DNA from: JBCDIQ01 sp039024295
GTDB taxonomy: Bacteria > Bacteroidota > Bacteroidia > J057
Assembly (NCBI GenBank): GCA_039024295.1
Contig: JBCDIQ010000082.1
Span: forward strand, 1-17,113
Reading direction: 5' to 3'
DNA: 17,113 bases
Part shown: positions 7,600-15,794 of the stretch, one piece after another
Layout: every line of letters starts with the position of its first letter
Numbering within the stretch: position 1 is the first letter of the stretch
Made by a program: the position numbers and the translations under genes
Notes under the pieces: generated by a model
Database searches by the model: none
The model's input: only the letters and a program-made list of their open reading frames with translations
What the model was told of the DNA's origin: nothing

Positions 7600-8859
7600 G
7601 TGAGGCTATTAGTATACGGCATCAATTATCTTCCTGAGCTCACCGGTATTGGAAAATATACGGGGGAAATGTGTGAGTGGCTTGTCAGTCAGGGTCATGA
7701 AGTGGAAGTTATCACAACCGTGCCCTATTATCCAGAATGGAGCGTTCACCCAGCCTACAAAAATAAACTATGGCATACGGAAAATCGAAATGGGGTACTT
7801 ATTCACCGAACGCCCTTTTATGTTCCTCAGCAGGTAACCGGTAAAACCCGGATTCTGCACGAACTCTCATTTGGCATCAGTTCCTTGCTCCATTGGGTGA
7901 AAATATTTGCCAGGAAAAAATTCGATTTGGTATTGGCTATTTATCCTCCATTACCTATTGGCCTTTACCCGGTTATGTATCGATGGATCAGAAAAGTTCC
8001 CATGGTTTTTCACATCCAAGACCTTCAGGTTGATGCTGCCAGAGACTTGAACATCATCAAGAATCAACGCCTGCTGGACCAGTTAGAAAGGGTGGAAAAA
8101 TTTTACTGCAAACAAGCTGATTGGGTTACCACCATTAGCGAGGGAATGAGGGAAAAAATCAGCGAAAAAGGTATTCCTGAACAAAAGATTGGCATGTTCC
8201 CCAACTGGGTGAACACGGACCTAATGGCTCCAATGCCCAATAAAAAAGCTGCGCTCAAGCAAAATTGGGGCTACCAACCCGATCAAAAAGTAGTCCTTTA
8301 CTCGGGAAATATGGGTGAGAAGCAGGGGCTGGAGGTCGTGCTTGATACCGCAGAAATGATGGGGCCAACTGTTCAATTTAGGATGGTGGGCCAAGGAGGA
8401 ATAAGGAATCGCCTTGAGGCCATTGCCCAGAAACGAAATCTTCAAAATGTTCAGTTCTCTGACTTGGTTCCCCTTGAAGAGTTACCCGAGCTTCTCAACA
8501 TGGCCGATTTCCATTTGGTACTTCAGAAAAAAGGAGCAACTGACTTGGTCATGCCGTCGAAACTTACCGGTATACTCTCCGTGGGGGGAGTTCCCATAGT
8601 GACAGCAGAGAAAAATAGCTCTTTGAGAACCCTAATTGAACAAGAACAAATCGGGTTAACGGCGGATCCGGAAGATGCGCAGGCATTGTTCCATTTGTTA
8701 CAACGCCATCTATTTGATGACCTCTCTCCCTATCAAAAACGGTCACGTGCATATGCCATACAGGAATTAGGACAAGATGCCATTCTCTCCGCGTTTGTAG
8801 CAGAACTTGAGGAGCTTATCAGGGACAAAGCAGCAAATGTTTCTTATGCATCTTATTGA
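7600..8859 (+). CDS. wcaI: WcaI-like glycosyltransferase, family GT4
   Basis: A 419-aa GT-B fold retaining glycosyltransferase, closest by pattern to WcaI of colanic acid synthesis. It would add a sugar from a nucleotide-sugar donor to a lipid-linked or growing glycan at the inner face of the cytoplasmic membrane. The N-terminal domain opens with L-x-V-Y-G-I-N-Y-L-P-E-L-T-G-I-G-K-Y, which is highly typical of WcaI. A P-P-L-P-I-G stretch and H-I-Q-D-L are in the acceptor domain. The donor domain has L-Y-S-G-N-M-G near 235, M-V-G-Q-G and V-M-P-S-K-L followed by G-G-V-P, the place of the EX7E region of GT4 enzymes. The start is GTG, with no usable ATG in front of the conserved N-terminus. It follows the acetyltransferase by 14 bp and overlaps the VanZ-like gene. 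Confidence 0.88.
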   Translation: MRLLVYGINYLPELTGIGKYTGEMCEWLVSQGHEVEVITTVPYYPEWSVHPAYKNKLWHTENRNGVLIHRTPFYVPQQVTGKTRILHELSFGISSLLHWVKIFARKKFDLVLAIYPPLPIGLYPVMYRWIRKVPMVFHIQDLQVDAARDLNIIKNQRLLDQLERVEKFYCKQADWVTTISEGMREKISEKGIPEQKIGMFPNWVNTDLMAPMPNKKAALKQNWGYQPDQKVVLYSGNMGEKQGLEVVLDTAEMMGPTVQFRMVGQGGIRNRLEAIAQKRNLQNVQFSDLVPLEELPELLNMADFHLVLQKKGATDLVMPSKLTGILSVGGVPIVTAEKNSSLRTLIEQEQIGLTADPEDAQALFHLLQRHLFDDLSPYQKRSRAYAIQELGQDAILSAFVAELEELIRDKAANVSYASY

Positions 8860-9346
8860 AGCAAGATGCACCTGGGCATTCCACATGCTGTTGATCGTCT
8901 ATTTAGGAGTGGTCTTGTATTTCCTTTTCCTTTATCAAGGAGGATATTTTTCTCATGTCAACCGATTGGAGGATGATGTTCAACATTTTATCAACCTTAT
9001 CCCATTCAAAACCATCACCTTTTACATCAGCCATGCCTGGGAAGCTAAGGGTAGGCACAATACCGATCGAGAACTACTGCTTAACATATTTGGGAATATC
9101 CTGTTGTTTTTTCCTTTTGGAGTTCTGGTACCCCTGGTGTTCAGAAAATTACAAAAAGCCCGGCACTTACTGGCTCTTGCTTTAGGCTTCAGTTTTTTAC
9201 TGGAATTTGCACAAATCCTTTTCAATGTCGGAAACTTTGACATTGATGACATTATTTTGAATACCCTTGGAGCCTTGCTTGGGGTTAAAGGACTCCAAAC
9301 CTTCACCGGAAAGATACCTTTGGCGCGGAATCAACTAAAAAAGTAG
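8837..9346 (+). CDS. VanZ-like family membrane protein
   Basis: A small polytopic membrane protein (169 aa from ATG 8837; 166 aa from ATG 8846). The VanZ-like signature is clear: N-I-x-G-N-I-L-L-F-F-P-F-G-V-L-x-P, then F-L-L-E-F-A-Q and D-I-D-D-I-I-L-N-T-L-G-A with a closing Gly. About four hydrophobic helices are predicted. An open frame reaches back to a TTG at 8807, but those extra residues are not VanZ-like and ATG 8837, after an A-rich stretch, is the better start. The gene overlaps the 3' end of the glycosyltransferase by 23 bp. VanZ is named for a teicoplanin-resistance gene, but most VanZ-like proteins have no known function; here resistance should not be inferred. It is the last gene of the operon. 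Confidence 0.85.
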   Translation: MFLMHLIEARCTWAFHMLLIVYLGVVLYFLFLYQGGYFSHVNRLEDDVQHFINLIPFKTITFYISHAWEAKGRHNTDRELLLNIFGNILLFFPFGVLVPLVFRKLQKARHLLALALGFSFLLEFAQILFNVGNFDIDDIILNTLGALLGVKGLQTFTGKIPLARNQLKK

Positions 9347-9375
9347 ACTGAGAAAATTAACCGCTCTTTTTCAGT
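9347..9375 (+). other. AT-rich hairpin after the glycan operon
   Basis: ACTGAGAAA (9347-9355) pairs with TTTTTCAGT (9367-9375) over nine positions, including one G-T wobble, with an 11-nt loop. It starts directly after the VanZ-like stop codon, but no T-tract follows, so it is at best a weak terminator or a 3'-end protecting structure. Confidence 0.35.
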
Positions 9376-9425
9376 ATTCTGCCCAACTATCTCTGCCTAT
9401 TTCAGGTTATTGCTGCGGGCTTTTG

Positions 9426-9433
9426 TAACTTTG
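9426..9433 (+). promoter_or_regulatory. Bacteroidota -7 box (TAnnTTTG) for uvrA
   Basis: TAACTTTG is an exact match to the Bacteroidota housekeeping consensus TAnnTTTG. Transcription would start around 9438-9441. The -33 element is poor: the nearest TTG (9410-9412) is only 13 nt upstream, shorter than the usual 17-23 nt. If the box is used, the GTG at 9433 lies upstream of the transcript and cannot be the uvrA start. Confidence 0.55.
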
Positions 9434-9458
9434 TGCCCTTATTCATCATCCCTAAAGC

Positions 9459-9463
9459 AGGAG
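9459..9463 (+). promoter_or_regulatory. Shine-Dalgarno sequence setting the uvrA TTG start
   Basis: AGGAG lies five nt before the TTG at 9469. Such a clear site is rare in this window. Together with the promoter box just upstream and the usual UvrA N-terminus, it favours TTG 9469 over GTG 9433. Confidence 0.5.
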
Positions 9464-9468
9464 CGTCG

Positions 9469-12276
9469 TTGGAAGATTGGATTGAAATTTATGGTGCGCG
9501 GGAGCACAACCTCAAAAACCTTGACCTCAAGTTACCGCGCAATCAACTCGTCGTCATCACTGGGGTAAGTGGCTCCGGAAAAAGTTCTCTCGCCTTTGAT
9601 ACCTTGTACGCTGAAGGCCAGCGCAGGTACCTGGAGAGTTTTTCCGCCTATGCGCGGCAATTTTTGGGTGACTTAAAGAGTCCAGATGTGGACAAGGTGG
9701 AGGGATTGAGTCCCGTTATTGCCATCGAACAAAAAACCACTTCCCGAAACCCGCGCTCTACTGTCGGGACAGTTACGGAGATATACGATCTTTTTCGTCT
9801 GCTATACGCCCGCGCAGCTGATGCTATCAGCTATAAGACGGGCAAAAAGATGCGTCGCATGACGGATGAGCAGGTGGTAGAAGCAATTACCGAACAGTTT
9901 CAGGGAGAAAAGATGATGGTGCTTGCTCCCCTTGTCAGGTCCCGGAAGGGACATTACCGGGAATTGTTCCAAAACCTGGGAAAGCAAGGCTACTCACAGG
10001 TTAGGGTAGACGGAGAGGTCCAGGACATCGTCAAAGGGATGCGGCTTGACCGTTATAAGATACATGATATCGAGCTGGTGGTAGATCGGCTGAAAATTGG
10101 CAAAGACACCAAACGACTCCTGGAGAGCACCCAGCAGGCCATGAAAATGGGCAGCGGAACGGTGCTGATGTTGGAATACGACAGGCCAGAAAATCCTCAT
10201 TGGTACAGCCGTAACCTGATGGATCCGGAGAGCGGTATCAGTTATGACATTCCTTCGCCAAATACCTTTTCTTTTAACTCTCCCTATGGTGCTTGCCCTA
10301 GATGTAATGGACTGGGCAAAATATTTGAGGTTGATCCCAATGCCTTAATTCCAGATAAAAGCCTATCTATCAATCGGGGGGGCCTGGCTCCACTGGGAGA
10401 ATACCGAGATATATGGATGTTTCGGCAGCTACGCAAAGTGGCCAAACACATGAATTTCTCCCTGGCGGACCCCATCGAAAAATTGCCAGAGGAAGCCCTG
10501 GAGTTTTTGCTCACCGGTAAGAAAAATGGAGTTGCCAAAGGCCTGCGTATCCGATTTGACGGAATCAAACATTTTGTAGAGGACCAATACCACAATTCTT
10601 CTTCGGAAAAAATTAAATCCTGGGCGGAGCAGTTCATGCGTATCTCCACCTGCCCAGAATGTAACGGCAGAAGGCTAAAAAAGGAGAGCCTGTATTTCAC
10701 CATTGACGGAAAGAATATCTCTGACCTCGCGCTCATGGACATTGGCTCATTGGCCAGATGGATCGAAAACCTGGAGGACAGATTGAGTGAGCGGCAGCGA
10801 AAGATTGGAGAAGAGGTGATCAAAGAACTCAGAAAGCGAATCGGCTTCCTAACCGAAGTGGGACTGGATTACCTCGCGCTGGACAGGCCTGCACGTTCCC
10901 TTTCAGGAGGTGAAGCACAACGAATTCGTCTGGCTACCCAAATTGGTTCTCAATTGGTGAATGTGCTGTACATACTCGATGAGCCCAGCATTGGACTCCA
11001 TCAACGGGACAATGAACGCCTCATCAATTCGCTGTTGAAGCTACGTGACCTCGGCAATTCTGTGCTGGTGGTGGAACATGATAAAGACACCATGCTAGCC
11101 TCAGATTATTTACTTGACTTCGGCCCGGGTGCTGGCCAGTATGGAGGCAGTATTGTGGCCCAGGGAAGTCCTAAAGAAGTGCTGCAGATCCCTTGCCCAA
11201 CCGCAGACTATTTATCTGGTAGAAAAGAAGTTCCGGTGCCTACAACTCGCCGCCAGCCCAAAGAGAATCAATACCTTCACCTGAAAGGCGCGCACGGCAA
11301 TAACTTGAAACATGTCGACCTTGAGGTACCACTGGGACTATTTATTTGCGTTACTGGGGTTTCCGGGAGTGGTAAATCCACCCTCATCAATGAAACCCTT
11401 TTTCCGATTATCAGCCAGTTCCTCTACCGGTCCAAGAAAAAGCCCATGCCCTATGAGGAGTTTACCGGCCTGGATAAACTCAACAAGGTAGTCCGCATTG
11501 ACCAATCGCCCATTGGGCGGACGCCGCGCTCAAACCCTGCTACTTACACGGGGCTGTTTACCTACATTCGGGAGCTATTTGCCCAATTGCCCGAATCCAA
11601 AATTCGCGGTTATAAACCCGGTCAATTTTCCTTCAATGTAAAAGGGGGAAGATGCGAAACCTGTCAAGGTTCAGGCCTCCGAACCATCGAGATGAACTTC
11701 CTTCCGGACGTATACGTGATGTGTGAAACCTGCCAGGGACGCAGGTACAACAGAGAAACACTAGAAGTTCGCTACAAAGGTAAATCCATCAGTGATGTCC
11801 TGAACATGGACGTGAGCGAAGCACTGGAATTTTTTGATGCCCTTCCCAGGATCAAGCGGAAGCTGAAAACCCTTCATGATGTTGGCCTTGGGTATATTAC
11901 CCTGGGGCAACCTGCCACCACCCTTTCAGGTGGAGAAGCGCAGCGCATCAAAATCTCAGCAGAGCTATCTCGCAGGGATACGGGGAATACCTTGTACATT
12001 TTGGATGAACCCACCACAGGGCTTCATTTTCAGGACATCGAAATGTTGTTGGAGGTGCTTAACCAGTTGGTGGAAAGAGGAAATACCGTTTTGGTGATTG
12101 AGCACAACATGGATGTCATTAAGTTTGCCGATCACATCATTGATCTGGGGCCAGAGGGAGGTGCTAATGGAGGAACCATTCTGACAGCAGGTACGCCAGA
12201 AGAGGTTTCAGAAGTGGAAGCTTCGCATACCGGAAGGTTTCTTAAGCGAGAACTATTTCCCATTACCGAGCAATAG
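9469..12276 (+). CDS. uvrA: Excinuclease ABC subunit A (UvrA)
   Basis: UvrA is the damage-recognition ATPase of nucleotide excision repair; as a dimer it loads UvrB onto DNA lesions. From TTG 9469 it has 935 aa, normal for the family. The N-terminus then reads I-E-I-Y-G-A-R-E-H-N-L-K-N, like other UvrA proteins. Two ABC cassettes are complete: Walker A GVSGSGKS at 33-40 and 630-637 (approximate), signature LSGGEAQ at 478-484 and 819-825, each followed by Walker B L-x-I-L-D-E-P. The C-terminal zinc module has C-E-T-C-Q-G twice. The N-terminal zinc module has C-P-R-C (about 276-279), but the place of its first Cys pair reads D-P-E-S. A GTG at 9433 would add 12 residues (947 aa), but promoter and Shine-Dalgarno positions argue against it. 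It appears transcribed separately from the glycan operon. Confidence 0.97.
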   Translation: MEDWIEIYGAREHNLKNLDLKLPRNQLVVITGVSGSGKSSLAFDTLYAEGQRRYLESFSAYARQFLGDLKSPDVDKVEGLSPVIAIEQKTTSRNPRSTVGTVTEIYDLFRLLYARAADAISYKTGKKMRRMTDEQVVEAITEQFQGEKMMVLAPLVRSRKGHYRELFQNLGKQGYSQVRVDGEVQDIVKGMRLDRYKIHDIELVVDRLKIGKDTKRLLESTQQAMKMGSGTVLMLEYDRPENPHWYSRNLMDPESGISYDIPSPNTFSFNSPYGACPRCNGLGKIFEVDPNALIPDKSLSINRGGLAPLGEYRDIWMFRQLRKVAKHMNFSLADPIEKLPEEALEFLLTGKKNGVAKGLRIRFDGIKHFVEDQYHNSSSEKIKSWAEQFMRISTCPECNGRRLKKESLYFTIDGKNISDLALMDIGSLARWIENLEDRLSERQRKIGEEVIKELRKRIGFLTEVGLDYLALDRPARSLSGGEAQRIRLATQIGSQLVNVLYILDEPSIGLHQRDNERLINSLLKLRDLGNSVLVVEHDKDTMLASDYLLDFGPGAGQYGGSIVAQGSPKEVLQIPCPTADYLSGRKEVPVPTTRRQPKENQYLHLKGAHGNNLKHVDLEVPLGLFICVTGVSGSGKSTLINETLFPIISQFLYRSKKKPMPYEEFTGLDKLNKVVRIDQSPIGRTPRSNPATYTGLFTYIRELFAQLPESKIRGYKPGQFSFNVKGGRCETCQGSGLRTIEMNFLPDVYVMCETCQGRRYNRETLEVRYKGKSISDVLNMDVSEALEFFDALPRIKRKLKTLHDVGLGYITLGQPATTLSGGEAQRIKISAELSRRDTGNTLYILDEPTTGLHFQDIEMLLEVLNQLVERGNTVLVIEHNMDVIKFADHIIDLGPEGGANGGTILTAGTPEEVSEVEASHTGRFLKRELFPITEQ

Positions 12277-12353
12277 GCCTAAATATAAGATGTTTGATTT
12301 ATGAAAAAACTGTCCCTTTGATTCAGGGAAAGACGGTCAGATTATTGCAAAAA

Positions 12354-12372
12354 CAGCCTTAACTTAAGGCTG
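12354..12372 (+). promoter_or_regulatory. Hairpin covering the kinase ribosome-binding region
   Basis: CAGCCTTA (12354-12361) and TAAGGCTG (12365-12372) form a perfect 8-bp stem with a 3-nt loop, ending four nt before the kinase ATG. The only Shine-Dalgarno-like bases, AAGG (12366-12369), are inside the stem. On the opposite strand the stem is followed by TTTTT, so it would also work as an intrinsic terminator for leftward transcripts. As a terminator for uvrA it lacks a T-tract. Confidence 0.5.
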
Positions 12373-12376
12373 CATT

Positions 12377-14878
12377 ATGAATACATCCGTGAGCACTCAT
12401 GAATTCGAGATTTCTGACATGTTACGTTCTGGGCTGGAAATTGTTCCTACCCCTGTTTGGCTTATACATGGTGCAGAAAACTTGATCTTATTTGCCAATA
12501 AAGCTGCGCAAACCCTTCAAGAAAAGTACCAGATAAATGGTTATTTGCCGATAATTGCAGGTGCTGCCATCCAGAGAAATGGATTTTCTGCTTCTTTCTG
12601 TTCCTTGAGGACGTCAGTAGCAGACGTGTTTGGCCAACTTAAGTTTGAGCCAACCGAAACAGAAGGCTCTCCTATTTATTGGATGCACTTCTCACCTATT
12701 GGCCTGCGAAATAAGGAGGGTTCATGGCGTTCACTTACACCAGGGCAATCAGGGAAGCTGTTAGATTCTCCTGGCGAAACCATGTTAGAATTTGACAGAA
12801 ACCATCATTTTTTACCATTTAAAAAAGAGAGAAATACCAAAAATATAGAATTACTAACTCCCACCCAGGTTGATCATTTCCAACAGATAGTCGAACACGC
12901 TTACCAAAACGGAAGTAACAACTTCACTTCCAATAAAAATCAGCAGATTTCTGTTTGGCCTATATACGCCCAAGCGGGCTGGGTAGGCTCCACTTTGCGG
13001 ATTAGCCCTACCTATCTTCCCACATCGAATCATGGCCAGGATACCGAATACCAGGAAATTATAAAGCGGTACTCTGATTTGTTTGAGCAAGTTAAAACCG
13101 GGCTAGTGCTGCTTTACCAAGAAGAACTGGGTTCGCCTAAGACCCTGAAGTTCTACTCTTGCAACAAGGCTGCGCTCGAAATTTTTGGTCCCTACGCTGG
13201 AAATTTTCAAGGAAAGTTCGCCAATGAGTTATTCCCTTCTGAAATCACCTTTGATGCTGAAGCGATATACCACCAGATCATGATGGAGCAGAAGGAGGTC
13301 GTACTTACCGAAGTAGAATCTCATCATCCTGAGGCAGGTACTCACTATTGGGATATCAGGTTTGCAGCATTGCCGGGTAAATTCGTTGGAATAGCGTTCA
13401 ATCAAGTTACCAGAAGGGTGGTCGCCCGACGACAAAATGACTTGTTTAACCAAGTGATGCAATATTCGAATGATGCTGTATTTGTGGTAAGCCCTGAAGA
13501 GGGACAGATTTTCTCTTCCAATAAACGTGCACAAATCCGATATCTATACGACGAAGAAGCCATTCAAAAATTAAAGCTCTGGGAATTTTGTACCATGGCG
13601 ACCAATGGCATAGAGGACTGGCACAGACTCATGAAGGAGTTGAAAGCGGAAGGTAAGCTCATCAAAACCACTCGTCATACCAAAAAAGATGGGAGCTCTT
13701 TTCCGGTGGAGATAAGCTTCAGGTATACCGAAATTGAACAACAGGCTTATGTAATTGCCAATGCTAGAGACCTCTCTACCCTTGAAGCCCAATCTGAACG
13801 CCTCAAAGAAAGCGAGGCCAAGTACAGGAACTTTGTCGAACGGATCAACGAAGGTTTGATCCTGACAGACATGAAAGAACGGATTTTATATGTAAACCAG
13901 CGGACTTGTGGGATATTAGGGTACGAAGAAAATGAGTTGATCGGGCGCTCTACCCTTGAACTCACCTATGATGAAGAGGGTAAAAATACCATCATGGGTA
14001 AAATTGCTAACCGCCTTTCGGGTACTTCTGAGCAGTACGAATTGGGGTTACAACGAAAAAATGGAGACAAGCTATGGGTAATGGTTACGGGTGCCCCTTA
14101 TGAAGAAGCAGATGGACAAATAAATGGCTCTATTGCCATCATCACAGATATTACTGACCGAAAGAAGGCCGAACTTCAGCTCAGGCAAACCAATGCAGAA
14201 TTAGATTCTTTTGTCTACAAAGCATCGCATGACCTGAAAGGTCCTTTGGCTTCAATTATTGGGGTGGTCAATATTGCAAAAGACCGAATCCGTGATCCTG
14301 AAAGCCTGACGTTTTTCGACCTGATCCTCAAAAGTGCATCCAAGTTAGACAACATCTTGATGGAACTGATAGATGTTACCCGGATGAACAAAGCCAAAAT
14401 TGAACCTGCGGAAGTAAATATCCATAAGTTGGTAGAGGAAATCCTACAAAGCCTCCAGCACAATCCAGAGAGGGAAAAAGTGGAGGTAAACGTTGATATA
14501 TCTCCTTCTCTTACCCTGTCAACCGACATAAAATTGATTCGGTCAATTCTTCAGAACCTGATCGTAAATAGCATCAATTACCGTGATCCTGCAAAAGCCA
14601 CATCCAAGGTTCAGATTCGTGGTGAAGTACTCCCCTCAGGGGTTCAAATTGAGGTGAGCGATAATGGCAAAGGGATACCCGAACGGCTTAAATCTCGTAT
14701 TTTTGAAATGTTCTTTCGGGGGGATACCACTTCAAAGGGAACAGGCCTAGGCCTTTACATCGTAAAAAATTCCGTAAACCGCCTAGGGGGGAAGCTTTCC
14801 TTTACCTCGGAAGAAGGGGTTGGGACTACTTTTGTGCTTCAGTTGTCGGCCTTCGACCCGCATAGCGTAAGTCCATAA
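12377..14878 (+). CDS. Multi-PAS sensor histidine kinase (orphan, soluble)
   Basis: An 833-aa sensor kinase with no signal peptide or membrane segment, so it should sense a cytoplasmic or diffusible signal. Four PAS-like regions come first: a divergent one (about 14-115), then about 225-350, 355-470 and 476-598, the last being the best conserved and ending in the PAC-like I-T-D-I-T-D-R-K-K-A-E. The dimerisation/phosphoacceptor domain follows with H618 in the H-box S-H-D-L-K-G-P-L. The ATPase domain has an N-box around 727-735 (N-L-I-V-N-S-I-N-Y), DNGKGIP (762-768), a Phe-rich F-box and GTGLGL (788-793), so all kinase elements are intact. No receiver domain is attached and no response regulator gene is in the window. 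It is 100 bp from uvrA and converges with the - strand gene, overlapping it by 53 bp. The ligand and output are unknown. Confidence 0.93.
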   Translation: MNTSVSTHEFEISDMLRSGLEIVPTPVWLIHGAENLILFANKAAQTLQEKYQINGYLPIIAGAAIQRNGFSASFCSLRTSVADVFGQLKFEPTETEGSPIYWMHFSPIGLRNKEGSWRSLTPGQSGKLLDSPGETMLEFDRNHHFLPFKKERNTKNIELLTPTQVDHFQQIVEHAYQNGSNNFTSNKNQQISVWPIYAQAGWVGSTLRISPTYLPTSNHGQDTEYQEIIKRYSDLFEQVKTGLVLLYQEELGSPKTLKFYSCNKAALEIFGPYAGNFQGKFANELFPSEITFDAEAIYHQIMMEQKEVVLTEVESHHPEAGTHYWDIRFAALPGKFVGIAFNQVTRRVVARRQNDLFNQVMQYSNDAVFVVSPEEGQIFSSNKRAQIRYLYDEEAIQKLKLWEFCTMATNGIEDWHRLMKELKAEGKLIKTTRHTKKDGSSFPVEISFRYTEIEQQAYVIANARDLSTLEAQSERLKESEAKYRNFVERINEGLILTDMKERILYVNQRTCGILGYEENELIGRSTLELTYDEEGKNTIMGKIANRLSGTSEQYELGLQRKNGDKLWVMVTGAPYEEADGQINGSIAIITDITDRKKAELQLRQTNAELDSFVYKASHDLKGPLASIIGVVNIAKDRIRDPESLTFFDLILKSASKLDNILMELIDVTRMNKAKIEPAEVNIHKLVEEILQSLQHNPEREKVEVNVDISPSLTLSTDIKLIRSILQNLIVNSINYRDPAKATSKVQIRGEVLPSGVQIEVSDNGKGIPERLKSRIFEMFFRGDTTSKGTGLGLYIVKNSVNRLGGKLSFTSEEGVGTTFVLQLSAFDPHSVSP

Positions 14879-15794
14879 TCCGATTTAGCAGGTCAAACCA
14901 AAAAGGGGCTCCCAACGAGACTGCCAGTGCGGTAATGGCCCATCCCCCTAATTTTTGCAATACCCATAGTGCGTAAGGGGTTCCCTCGGTACCTTCAATT
15001 CCTTGTAGCCTAGGCCAGTCTGACTCCCATCCCAACCCCAATAATTCACCGGCATCACTTCCTGGAGCTAGTTCATTCCAACGTTCGCGAACCGTTTCGA
15101 AATCAGCTGAACCACCTAGCGAATCTAACACAAGTGCCTGAGAAGCGTATGCTTCTGCTAACTTCTCTACTCCTGCCCTGCGTGATTCATCCTGAAGTAA
15201 TCCCTTCGCAATGGCCAGCGTATCCCCATTTATGGCAATGGCCACGATAAGCCCCGTTACAAACAACCACAATTGGGTTTTTCGTTTGTACCAGCCACTT
15301 ACCCGGTCCATCATTTCTATAAACCACTGCTCCAATCCTTCCAGAAATTTGTCTATATCTCCTCCTGCTTTCTCCAGCAGAAAAAACAGAATATTCCGGG
15401 TCCCTTCATCTGGAACAGCTTCAATGTTTCGCTTAAGCTGATTGAGGTTTAGTTTCCCAGTGGTCACTTGCTTGGATTCCTCATCGGGTAACTCAAGCAC
15501 CCCCAACAACAGCTGTGCGAAATTAGCGGGGGCCAGATAAGAGGGGGGATGCTTCCCATTTAGGCTAAGGCGCCTTAATCGCTGGTAAGGCGCAGCGTCT
15601 AGAAACCTGGCACTCAGGCTACTGGGGGCCTGTTTGGTGGCAGTACCATCCAGCATTCTGCAAATGGCCCTTTCCATGGTTTTTCCCCTGAGGCCGCTAA
15701 AACCGGCAACTGCCTCCCAAAATGCGGAAACCAGAAGGCTCAGCAGTAGGTAGAAAAAGATAAGTCCAACGACCAAACCAAGGAGTTGCGACAT
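14826..15794 (-). CDS. Uncharacterised membrane protein with conserved GAPFWFDLL motif
   Basis: A 322-aa protein of unknown function. It has an N-terminal membrane helix (about 5-27), a long soluble, partly helical region, a second hydrophobic helix (about 173-190) followed directly by N-G-D-T-L-A-I-A, another soluble part, and a third helix (about 281-300) running into GAPFWFDLLNRIMDLR. I have the impression that the N-G-D-T and G-A-P-F-W-F-D motifs recur in a family of hypothetical bacterial membrane proteins, but I cannot name a function. Its start codon shares a base with the stop of the upstream lipoprotein-like gene (TAATG), so the two are probably co-translated. Its last 53 bp overlap the 3' end of the kinase gene on the other strand. 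No terminator is visible at its end. Confidence 0.8.
   Translation of the reverse strand: MSQLLGLVVGLIFFYLLLSLLVSAFWEAVAGFSGLRGKTMERAICRMLDGTATKQAPSSLSARFLDAAPYQRLRRLSLNGKHPPSYLAPANFAQLLLGVLELPDEESKQVTTGKLNLNQLKRNIEAVPDEGTRNILFFLLEKAGGDIDKFLEGLEQWFIEMMDRVSGWYKRKTQLWLFVTGLIVAIAINGDTLAIAKGLLQDESRRAGVEKLAEAYASQALVLDSLGGSADFETVRERWNELAPGSDAGELLGLGWESDWPRLQGIEGTEGTPYALWVLQKLGGWAITALAVSLGAPFWFDLLNRIMDLRYAGRRPTTEAQK

Noticed and set aside
8807..8836. TTG-initiated N-terminal extension of the VanZ-like gene
   Set aside because: The added residues lie within the glycosyltransferase coding end and do not resemble VanZ-like N-termini; ATG 8837 or 8846 is a better start.
8837..9346. Glycopeptide resistance from the VanZ name
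   Set aside because: No vanH, vanA, vanX or regulator genes nearby, and VanZ-like proteins are widespread without a resistance role.
10284..10823. 179-codon open frame on the - strand inside uvrA
   Set aside because: It is antisense to a certain uvrA region; the Ser- and Arg-rich product is typical of a shadow frame.
12301..12321. Short frame MKKLSL before the kinase
   Set aside because: Six codons with no regulatory codon run or attenuator structure around it; a chance ATG in an AT-rich gap.
14743..14754. 12-bp palindrome AGGCCTAGGCCT
   Set aside because: It encodes the conserved Gly-Leu-Gly-Leu of the kinase ATPase domain and is explained by codon choice.
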